From positions 62,001 to 126,000 of the forward strand of contig NZ_JBFQGA010000006.1 of NCBI RefSeq assembly GCF_040932435.1: a stretch of DNA of 64,000 nt. Reading direction: 5' to 3'. Below, one piece after another: positions 16,815 through 23,050 of this stretch (position 1 is the first letter of the stretch; every line of letters begins with the position of its first letter). The DNA comes from Kluyvera sp040932435 (GTDB lineage Bacteria > Pseudomonadota > Gammaproteobacteria > Enterobacterales > Enterobacteriaceae). A program made the position numbers and the translations under genes. The notes beneath the pieces were generated by a model. That model was not told the origin of the DNA, did not search any database, and saw nothing but the letters and a program-made list of their open reading frames with translations.

Positions 16815-17141
16815 CTAATCTCGGTTAATTACAGCATTGCCCTGATACCATGAGCCACAAGATGAGACGCTGCCGTTAAAAATGGAGCAACTACGATAAA
16901 ATCCATCAGACTGTAGGACAGGTGCATTCTTTGCTTGTGTCCAAGATGAACATGAAAAAACTGATCCATTGACAATTGAGCAGTCATGGTAACGGCCATC
17001 AGATTGTTTGATAGGGGTTGATTCTGACTGCGCCCAAGTTCCGCAACTTGAAATTTTCCCATTAAAAATAGAGCACTCAAGATAACGAGCAGTCGCAGAG
17101 AAGCTTGTTAACAAAAGCACTGAAATAATTATTTTTTTCAT
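16815..17141 (-). CDS. Secreted protein of three cysteine-paired 31-residue repeats
   Basis: 108 residues. A signal peptide (MKKIIISVLLLTSFSATA) is followed by three tandem units starting at residues 19, 50 and 81. Each has the pattern aromatic-x-x-C-S-I-x-N-G-x-x-x-S-C-x-x-W-x-Q, with cysteines at 23/33, 54/64 and 85/95, that is C-x9-C at an exact 31-residue period. This suggests one disulfide hairpin per unit in the periplasm or outside the cell. The ATG at 17141 is preceded on the minus strand by AAAGGGGCC. Family and function not recognised. The gene is transcribed towards the regulator pair and sits alone. Confidence 0.7.
   Translation of the reverse strand: MKKIIISVLLLTSFSATARYLECSIFNGKISSCGTWAQSESTPIKQSDGRYHDCSIVNGSVFSCSSWTQAKNAPVLQSDGFYRSCSIFNGSVSSCGSWYQGNAVINRD
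16818..17087 (-). repeat. Three in-frame 93-base coding repeats
   Basis: Units at 16995-17087, 16902-16994 and 16818-16901 (the last shortened by 9 bases) encode the 31-residue repeats of the secreted cysteine protein. They share the C-S-I-x-N-G and S-C-x-x-W cores and the spacer ending Q-S-D-G (units 1 and 2). Confidence 0.75.
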
Positions 17142-17208
17142 AACGGCCCCTTTTTAAAAAGATATTGTCCCTGAATCCAATGTTCGCCTTTTACGGTAAT
17201 GCAGGCAT

Positions 17209-17508
17209 TCACTGAGTGCTTGCGATAAAGCTAACTCCAATTAAACGATGATGCTGGAAGCGTTCATAATCAGAATCGGCATTCAGCATCACATCATGAT
17301 TAACACTGACTATCCAGCCATCGGGGTTTTCTGGGTTAGAGAATCGAACGCATAGAAGTCTGGCTTGATACAATTTATCAGGGAGGCCCTCCAATATACA
17401 ATCGGTAGCCCACTGGAGGAGTTGTTCCGTGGAATACTCTTTTGGCCCTTCTGAAGCAACTTGCTGCTTTGAGATTAATCTCTTGAGGGTATAGAGGAAA
17501 GAAAACAT
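17209..17508 (-). CDS. Hypothetical protein, 99 residues
   Basis: Start ATG at 17508 with ACGGAG 6 bases upstream. The N-terminus has a short hydrophobic segment with basic residues (MFSFLYTLKRLISK); the rest is soluble and mixed alpha/beta (LLQWATDCILEG, QARLLCVRFSNPENPDGW, FQHHRLIGVSF). No signal-cleavage site or known motif is seen. It lies between the repeat protein and cspH on the same strand but with gaps of about 70 bases. Real gene likely on ribosome site and length; function unknown. Confidence 0.55.
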   Translation of the reverse strand: MFSFLYTLKRLISKQQVASEGPKEYSTEQLLQWATDCILEGLPDKLYQARLLCVRFSNPENPDGWIVSVNHDVMLNADSDYERFQHHRLIGVSFIASTQ

Positions 17509-17585
17509 ATTAACTCCGTGTTGTTACTGGCTATAACATATCATTTAACCATCACTATGGGGAGATGCAGGCGATCAAATTGAGG

Positions 17586-17798
17586 TCAAGATAGATATAT
17601 GTTTGCAGCCGTAGGCCCTGTAAGACCATTGATCCGGCAAAACTCAACACGAACTCCAGGTATTAAAAATTCGGGATCGTTAGGGGAGACTGATGAAATG
17701 TGAAGTAAAACGTCTTTACGTCCGTCTGATGGGGTAATGAAGCCTTTTCCGCTGATGGTATCGAAGCTTTTGACGATTCCTGTCATTTTACGAGACAA
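17586..17798 (-). CDS. cspH: CspH-type cold-shock-domain protein
   Basis: 70 residues, matching E. coli CspH/CspF closely: MSRKMTGIVKSFD, SGKGFITPSDGRKDV, LIPGVRVEFCRINGL and GPTAANIYLS. The RNA-binding motifs are altered as in that subfamily: RNP1 is KGFITP rather than KGFGFI, and RNP2 is VLLHIS rather than VFVHFS, so aromatic contacts are missing and nucleic-acid binding should be weaker. The start is TTG (17798) with AAGGAA upstream. It is divergent from a CspG-like gene, the same layout as cspH/cspG and cspF/cspB in E. coli. Confidence 0.88.
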   Translation of the reverse strand: MSRKMTGIVKSFDTISGKGFITPSDGRKDVLLHISSVSPNDPEFLIPGVRVEFCRINGLTGPTAANIYLS

Positions 17799-18096
17799 AT
17801 AAATTCCTTATTAAAAAACACGGTAAGACTATACGCTTAAAAAAATCAAAAAGCGAATTTTACCTAAAAATTCCACTTGAGACTCCTGGACGGCTAAAAT
17901 AAAAGTTTGCTAATCAGCGCGGGAAATGCATTAATGAAATTGTGAGTTTGAAAAGCAAACCTAAACAAACGTAAAAAATTCTACTGACCGGTCCTCATCG
18001 CCAGGTTCTATCACTGATATCTCCTTCTTTGAGTCTAACGTACAATACTATGCGTTTATTATAATCTTAAAATTAAAGTACTCAAAAGGAGTCCAC
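17799..18096. promoter_or_regulatory. Shared leader/promoter region of the divergent csp pair
   Basis: 298 bases between the two csp starts. E. coli cold-inducible csp genes have 150-160-base structured leaders. Here a cold-box-like TAACGTACAAT (18037-18047) resembles the TGACGTACAGA element but lies close to the cspG-like start rather than at an expected 5' end, so its role is uncertain. AAGGAG at 18085-18090 is the ribosome site of the rightward gene. Confidence 0.4.
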
Positions 18097-18315
18097 ATGT
18101 CTTCAAGAATACAAGGTCTTGTGAAGTGGTATAACGAAGATAAAGGTTTCGGTTTTATCTCTCCGCTAGATGGCAGCAAAGATGTGTTTGTCCATTTTTC
18201 TGCTTTTCATGGTGATAATTTGAAAACTTTATTTGAAGGTCAAAAAGTTGAATTCGCGATTCAACGTGGAGACAAAGGCCCGGCTGCCGCCAGTGTGATT
18301 CTTTGCGATAAATAA
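18097..18315 (+). CDS. cspG: CspA-family cold-shock protein (CspG/CspB-like)
   Basis: 72 residues with full cold-shock-domain motifs: RNP1 KGFGFI and RNP2 VFVHFS, then TLFEGQKVEFAI and KGPAAASVI. It binds single-stranded RNA/DNA and melts RNA structures at low temperature. Closest to E. coli CspG/CspB by the TLFEGQKV segment, but Tyr12 (KWYNEDKG) replaces the usual Trp-Phe and the sequence is more divergent than the CspC in this window. AAAAGGAG lies 7 bases before the ATG. Divergent from cspH. The exact paralogue name is a best guess. Confidence 0.85.
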   Translation: MSSRIQGLVKWYNEDKGFGFISPLDGSKDVFVHFSAFHGDNLKTLFEGQKVEFAIQRGDKGPAAASVILCDK

Positions 18316-18645
18316 ATACTTTCAGGTCTGCAATAAGGATGATGGATTATTCCTGAGTGGCCAGGCCTGATATTTATTCTAGTACGCGAGTTTTCTAAAT
18401 ATCAGCTCGGTGTGTTTTTGCATGAGTGTGCTGAATGATGTGATTAAGTGCAGTTTTACTGCAGGAAGACTTTGAAAGTAGGCGTGTACTGCTTGTAAAG
18501 TAATAAAGTGCGTAAGAGGTTAGGCTGCCTCCAAGAACATCACACTCTATTTTAAATGCAAACTCTGATTACCTAATTGCGTTGCCAGGTGAGTCGTAAG
18601 CCGGTTCGATTTTCTGACTAGGACGACATGGCAATATCAACGTAT
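18316..18645. other. Intergenic, nothing recognised
   Basis: 330 bases after the csp gene. No open frame with a ribosome site. A GCCGGTTCGATTTTCTGAC stretch at 18599-18617 looks like a tRNA T-arm at first sight, but its stem does not pair. Confidence 0.4.
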
Positions 18646-18810
18646 TTAGAAGCGTTGCTGGGATTTGAACAAGGTGCTGCAGTATGGGCAGACTAGTTGA
18701 GAACCCTTCTGGACTCTAGTGAAGCTGTGTTCGGAGTTTTTTGAACAGTTTGGGCATAGGCACTTAACTAAATAATTACGGTTTGATTGTGTGTTTTTAC
18801 GTCCGGACAT
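18646..18810 (-). CDS. Zinc-ribbon microprotein, 54 residues
   Basis: From the ATG at 18810 (MSGRKNTQSNRNY), with AGGAG 6 bases upstream. It carries two CxxC knuckles, CPNC and CPYC, about 21 residues apart, typical of a zinc ribbon, within a basic chain ending FKSQQRF. An in-frame start 12 codons further up lacks a ribosome site. It lies opposite and close to the YmcF-like gene, which also has a zinc ribbon, but the two sequences differ. Function unknown; small zinc ribbons of this kind often bind nucleic acid. Confidence 0.55.
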   Translation of the reverse strand: MSGRKNTQSNRNYLVKCLCPNCSKNSEHSFTRVQKGSQLVCPYCSTLFKSQQRF

Positions 18811-18961
18811 AGGCATCTCCTGATTTATGGGAATGCCACCATACACGTTTATTCATACAGTTGCTTGCGTTTTTTTGAATGATTCACATAAAATTATAAT
18901 GTGAAAGAGAATAGTATTCTGGAAAATAGAACGAGGCGACTGTCCTTAAAAGGTATATTTT

Positions 18962-19138
18962 ATCAACTTAAGTATTCATTTCAGATGTCCATGCTGCCAT
19001 GGTTCCCAATATCGAATATCAACTTTTGATATTTCAGAAAACAATCCATTTGGTGCAAAATGTATTTTTTGCAAAACAAGCATGGTTTTTAATGAGTCTG
19101 TGAGCATCAAGAGTGAAACTCTGAACGCCTCAGCGTAG
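18962..19138 (+). CDS. YmcF/YnfQ-like cold-shock-associated zinc-ribbon microprotein
   Basis: The frame encodes FRCPCCHGSQYR, then FDISENNPFGAKCIFCKTSM, closely matching my recollection of the E. coli microproteins YmcF and YnfQ, which lie beside cspG and cspB. Two CxxC pairs (CPCC, CIFC) form a zinc ribbon. The open frame begins after TAA at 18947-18949 and has no ATG, GTG or TTG upstream of the conserved part; start candidates are ATC at 18962 (8 bases after AAAAGG at 18948-18953) and ATT at 18974. The E. coli homologues are, as I recall, also started from a non-standard codon. The left end given here is the ribosome-site based guess. Stop at 19136-19138. Confidence 0.7.
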   Translation: MNLSIHFRCPCCHGSQYRISTFDISENNPFGAKCIFCKTSMVFNESVSIKSETLNASA

Positions 19139-19222
19139 ATATGTCATTTTTTTGGCAAGATTTTCTACGTCTGCAATAAAATGACTGAGGCGAAAAATTA
19201 ATTAATTGAAACATGGTGATAA

Positions 19223-19450
19223 ATGAAAAAAGTGATTGTGTTTTTTAATTCTCAACCATGCAAAACTATCCCTGTTATTGATGGGATTACATCTATACGA
19301 CAAGAGTACCCAAATGGAGAAGAGATTTATCTTCAAATAATGTCAGCAAATTTTCCTTCTCTGACAGGAGATCATGGGGTTGCGTATGTTGCTTCAGACA
19401 GACATTTAACCACTCAAGAAATTTTGGATGCAGCTAAAAAATTCTTATAA
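19223..19450 (+). CDS. Hypothetical protein, 75 residues
   Basis: ATG at 19223 preceded by TGGTGATAA, a weak ribosome site. The chain opens with a hydrophobic strand (KKVIVFFNSQP) and ends with a helix (TTQEILDAAKKFL); no signal or membrane segment. It follows the YmcF-like gene by 84 bases on the same strand. No family recognised; codon use is AT-rich like its neighbours. Confidence 0.45.
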   Translation: MKKVIVFFNSQPCKTIPVIDGITSIRQEYPNGEEIYLQIMSANFPSLTGDHGVAYVASDRHLTTQEILDAAKKFL

Positions 19451-19560
19451 TGACTCTGTTATGTATTGATGGGTGACTATAAAGAGATCCCCATTATCAC
19501 CTGGACGCAATGTCAGTATCAGCCTGAACAACTGACAGCTTATGCGCCACGGAAAACCCC

Positions 19561-19757
19561 ATGGCACAGTTACAGCTAATTAAGCACTATTCAGGAATCC
19601 TGATCCCGGCTACGCCCGAGGTCAGAGATATTCTGCAATCAAAATAAAGCTCGGTGATGTTGTTGTTGCTGAGTTCAAGCGGGTCCGTAACCCGGCATTC
19701 CACCGACGTCTCTTCGCATTGGTCTATGCGTCATCGGAATTACGCCACTATGTCTGA
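19561..19757 (+). pseudogene. DUF1367 phage-gene remnant, frameshifted and truncated
   Basis: The frame from ATG 19561 reads MAQLQLIKHYSGILIPATPE then VRDILQSK and stops at TAA 19645. One base of deletion there restores KLGDVVVAEFKRVRNPAFHR and RLFALV, the continuation of the DUF1367 family found in lambdoid prophages. After FALV the homology ends (the family protein is much longer) and the frame stops at 19755. So the gene lost one base and its 3' part. It marks a former prophage or phage-derived insertion in this block. Confidence 0.8.
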
Positions 19758-20103
19758 TGCCACCATTGCATGCTCGGCCTGCCACCATGACACGGTCCCT
19801 TGAACGATCCTAGTCGATGCGATGTACGAAAAGGCATGCGCACTTGAAGGAACTGCGCGCAGGTTTTCCCATATGCCTATCGACTATCTCAGCTAAAACA
19901 ATGAGAAATCATACGGCTTCAATAAACGCATATGCGGCTAATTATAAAAACACAAACTATTTGTTGAATTATTTTATAACGTTAATAAAAAACCCTATTT
20001 TTTTGTTTGGAAAAGGTGCATGCTTGCGGCGAGTTTAGCCACAGCCTGCCACGCCACGTCTTTCTCTGTTAGTGTGACGTTATGTAAATAAACGTCCGAT
20101 CGG
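19758..20103. other. Degenerate prophage-border DNA
   Basis: Mixed-composition DNA after the DUF1367 remnant. A short frame at 19826-19888 (MYEKACALEGTARR...) looks like another phage scrap but is not identified. An ATT-rich part (19930-20010) leads to the lpxP promoter region. Confidence 0.35.
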
Positions 20104-20131
20104 GGAATTTGTCGAACGTAGTACTGTCGAA
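20104..20131 (+). promoter_or_regulatory. Possible sigma-E promoter of lpxP
   Basis: GGAATTT (20104-20110) and TCGAA (20127-20131), 16 bases apart, resemble the sigma-E -35 GGAACTT and -10 TCAAA/TCTGA. It sits about 85 bases before the lpxP start. Only a weak pattern match. Confidence 0.3.
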
Positions 20132-20216
20132 CACTTATACGTATCGCATAAAGACAGATGAACGGATTCGTTTTTTCCTTACGCGTTACCTGTGCTCCAC
20201 GTTACTGGAATTAATG

Positions 20217-21152
20217 ATGTTCAAAAATTTTGATACCCGCCTACTTCACCCGCGCAATGCAATGAAGTGGTTTGCTCTGGCGCTGTTGTGGTTAGTGGTA
20301 CAACTCCCTTATCCGCTGTTGCATACTCTTGGCACCTCCGTCGGTAAAGCTTCACGTCGTTTTTTAAAACGCCGTGAGCAAATTGCTACGCGCAATATTG
20401 AACTGTGTTTCCCCAACATGAGTGCGGCTGAGCGGGAAAAGCTCATCGAGCAAAATTTCATGTCGCTCGGTATGGGGCTTATCGAAACAGGCATGGCCTG
20501 GTTTTGGAGCGATGCGCGAGTCAAAAAGTGGTTCGATGTTGAAGGTTACGGCAACCTGATGAAGGCCCTGAATGAAAAACGTGGGGTGATGGTTGTCGGT
20601 GTCCACTTCATGTCGCTGGAGTTAGGGGGCCGTGCTATGGGGCTGTGCCGTCCGATGATGGCAACCTACCGCCCGCACAACGATCCTTTGATGGAGTGGG
20701 TTCAAACCAAAGGCCGCCTGCGTTCTAACAAGGCGATGATCGACCGTCGTAACCTGCGTGGCTTGGTCCAGGCACTGAAAGCTGGGGAAGCCGTCTGGTT
20801 TGCACCAGATCAGGACTATGGTCCTAAAGGCAGCGTGTTTGCGCCATTCTTCTCCGTGAGTGAAGCCGCAACGACCAACGGAACCAATGTGTTGTCCCGT
20901 TTATCTGGCGCAGCCATGTTGACCGTAACTATGGTCCGTAAACCGAATAAGAAAGGGTATACCCTGCATATTAGCGAAGCGATGACTGATTACCCTAGCG
21001 GTGATGAAGTTTCCGCCGCGAGCTATATGAACAAAGTGATTGAACGTGAGATTTTGCGTGCACCGGAACAGTATCTTTGGGTACACCGCCGCTTTAAAAC
21101 GCGACCACGGGGAGAATCCTCCTTATATAAGGTCGTCCCGAACGCCAAATAA
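20217..21152 (+). CDS. lpxP: LpxP, palmitoleoyl (cold-type) lipid A acyltransferase
   Basis: Adds palmitoleate to Kdo2-lipid IVA in place of laurate, in the inner membrane, as part of cold adaptation. 311 residues (E. coli LpxP 306). It matches LpxP better than LpxL: WFDVEG, RGVMVVGVHFMSLELGGR, MGLCRPMMATYRPHND, WFAPDQDYGPKG and the SSLY end. The acyltransferase HX4E motif is HFMSLE. One N-terminal hydrophobic segment (FALALLWLVVQLPYPLL) anchors it. ATG at 20217 (or 20214) has TGGAA upstream; an in-frame start 36 codons earlier adds unrelated sequence. In E. coli lpxP is at another locus; here it is next to cold-shock genes and a phage remnant. Confidence 0.92.
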   Translation: MFKNFDTRLLHPRNAMKWFALALLWLVVQLPYPLLHTLGTSVGKASRRFLKRREQIATRNIELCFPNMSAAEREKLIEQNFMSLGMGLIETGMAWFWSDARVKKWFDVEGYGNLMKALNEKRGVMVVGVHFMSLELGGRAMGLCRPMMATYRPHNDPLMEWVQTKGRLRSNKAMIDRRNLRGLVQALKAGEAVWFAPDQDYGPKGSVFAPFFSVSEAATTNGTNVLSRLSGAAMLTVTMVRKPNKKGYTLHISEAMTDYPSGDEVSAASYMNKVIEREILRAPEQYLWVHRRFKTRPRGESSLYKVVPNAK

Positions 21153-21154
21153 AT

Positions 21155-21180
21155 AACCCGCCGAGAGGCGGGTTCTTTTT
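21155..21180 (+). terminator. Terminator of lpxP
   Basis: Perfect stem AACCCGCC / GGCGGGTT with a GAGA tetraloop, followed by CTTTTT. Confidence 0.92.
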
Positions 21181-21183
21181 GGG

Positions 21184-21423
21184 TTAAACAAGCCGCATAA
21201 CCCAGGCGTCGGAAGGTTGGTCATAGTGCTGACGATAGAGAACGGAACGCTCACCATCAAGAAGGGCTGGGATACTGGTGTCAGCGTCCCAAGCGTCTAG
21301 CTGCATACATAAATCAGGATCGGACTTACAAGGGATACTTAACGTTCGTTCGCCGTGCTGCTCGACGTGCAGTACGGCATCATCAATTTCAAATGCGCCG
21401 ATGCGTACGCTGGTTTTACTCAT
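21184..21423 (-). CDS. yebV: YebV, small conserved enterobacterial protein
   Basis: 79 residues, clear homologue of E. coli YebV (78): KTSVRIGAFEIDDAVLH, IPCKSDPDLCMQLDAWDAD, SVLYRQHYDQPSDAWVMRL. No signal peptide or membrane segment. It follows rsmF on the same strand with a gap of about 110 bases and marks the return to the core E. coli-like order. Function unknown. Confidence 0.92.
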   Translation of the reverse strand: MSKTSVRIGAFEIDDAVLHVEQHGERTLSIPCKSDPDLCMQLDAWDADTSIPALLDGERSVLYRQHYDQPSDAWVMRLV

Positions 21424-21532
21424 AATCTCTCCGTTAATCTGCTGACCGCCGTGGTACGACCAGTTAGCCGTACCTATTTCAGCGTAGTCAACGCAGAGAT
21501 TTACGCCAGTAGAATCGTGCTTTTTTTATTCT

Positions 21533-22972
21533 CTAGTCCGACCTGTTGCCGAAGAGCTTACCGTCGCGAACCAACTCGCGCGGATAGCTGTTCTTAAGCC
21601 GTGAATTAATGCGCTTTGCCAACCCCAGAGGAAAACCTTGGAAGGTGACAATGACGTCATCATGTGAAGGGGCCTGCTGCGGGTAGACATCACGGCCGCG
21701 ATACCATTCCTGCGCTTCTTCTGCCGTCAGTTCTAGACCCAGTTTATCGGTATTAGCCAGCGCGATGACTGCTTCATGTTGCCAGCGGAAACCTTTGTTA
21801 TGGGTCTCTGCCAGCTTCAAGCCAATGCGTGAAAAACGCACTTTACCCAGCAGCGGTTCTATCTCCGCAGGGAACAGCCAAATCTCTTTATCACGCTGCC
21901 ACAGTCTGAGTGACTCATCCCATTCAATACTCACGCTTTTTGCCGCGTTGACGACCTCGGCCGACTCACGGGTTTTCATCGGTAAGAAGGGGAATTTGCC
22001 AACCTTGTAGCTAGGGGCTGGCAGTGGCTCCACGGCGGCTGTTTTGCACAGTCGCGCGACAAAGAAACCTTCGCAGTCGTAAATTTGCGGGAATACGTGG
22101 AGAAAACCCTCGGGCGTTAGCGCCTGACGGGCGGTTTGGAAAAGATCTTCTAGCGGCATAACTTCAACCGCATCTGGATAGCGGGCCAGCAGCCATGCAA
22201 TAACCGACTCGTTCTCATCGCGGTTGAGTGTGCAGGTAGAATAAACCAGCGTGCCACCGGGGCGTAACGCATGGAAGGCGCTGTCGATAAGCTCGCGCTG
22301 TGTCGCCGCGATCTCCAGATTGCTGGCGTGGGACCAGTTTTTTAACGCATCGGGATCTTTACGCACTACGCCCTCGCCGGAGCAGGGGGCATCCAGCAAA
22401 ATAGCGTCAAAACATTCCGGCAGCGCTGCACCGAACACGCGACCATCGAAGTGAGTCAGGGCGGTGTTAGCGATGCCACAGCGGCTGATGTTGGCATGCA
22501 GGACTTTTACACGGCTGGCAGAAAATTCATTGGCCAACAGCATACCGCGATTGTTCATGCGGGCAGCAATCTGGGTGGTTTTAGAACCAGGGGCTGCCGC
22601 AACGTCCATCACCCGCAGTGGCTCGAGGCCATCGGCAAACAAGGCCGCCACCGGTAGCATTGAGCTGGCCTCCTGAATATAGAACAGGCCGCTTAAATGC
22701 TCTGCGGTACTGCCCAGCGGTAGGCTGTCCTCGTCATCCCGTTCAATCCAGAAACCTTCCGCACACCATGGCACCGGCGTCAGCGCCCAGCGGTACGGCG
22801 CGACCAGCGCGAGGAAATCATCGACCGATATTTTGAGTGTGTTGATACGAATGCTGCGGCGCAACGGGCGCTGACAGGCATCGAGAAACTCATCGAAGTC
22901 GAGATTAGCGGGCATGGCCTCACGCATCTGCGCAAGGAATTCATCGGGAAAATAGACAGAGTTTTGAGCCAC
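21533..22972 (-). CDS. rsmF: RsmF, 16S rRNA m5C1407 methyltransferase
   Basis: SAM-dependent cytosine-C5 methyltransferase that modifies C1407 of 16S rRNA in the 30S subunit. 479 residues from GTG at 22972 (VAQNSVYFPDEF), the same length as E. coli RsmF; an ATG 14 codons upstream gives unrelated sequence. The SAM motif is VMDVAAAPGSKTTQIAA, motif IV is LLDAPCSGEG and motif VI is YSTCTLNRDE, holding the two cysteines of the Nol1/Nop2/Sun family. A C-terminal PUA-like part follows. Downstream of letB on the same strand. Confidence 0.95.
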   Translation of the reverse strand: MAQNSVYFPDEFLAQMREAMPANLDFDEFLDACQRPLRRSIRINTLKISVDDFLALVAPYRWALTPVPWCAEGFWIERDDEDSLPLGSTAEHLSGLFYIQEASSMLPVAALFADGLEPLRVMDVAAAPGSKTTQIAARMNNRGMLLANEFSASRVKVLHANISRCGIANTALTHFDGRVFGAALPECFDAILLDAPCSGEGVVRKDPDALKNWSHASNLEIAATQRELIDSAFHALRPGGTLVYSTCTLNRDENESVIAWLLARYPDAVEVMPLEDLFQTARQALTPEGFLHVFPQIYDCEGFFVARLCKTAAVEPLPAPSYKVGKFPFLPMKTRESAEVVNAAKSVSIEWDESLRLWQRDKEIWLFPAEIEPLLGKVRFSRIGLKLAETHNKGFRWQHEAVIALANTDKLGLELTAEEAQEWYRGRDVYPQQAPSHDDVIVTFQGFPLGLAKRINSRLKNSYPRELVRDGKLFGNRSD

Positions 22973-23050
22973 TGGCGAGTACCACAAGGAGATAAAGAGC
23001 GCACAGTCTATCATAAAACGCGCCGGTGACGGGCACCGGCGCGTAAGGAT

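Noticed and set aside
18560..18640. tRNA-like T-arm GGTTCGATT, possible attachment site
   Set aside because: The flanking bases do not pair into a T stem and no cloverleaf can be drawn.
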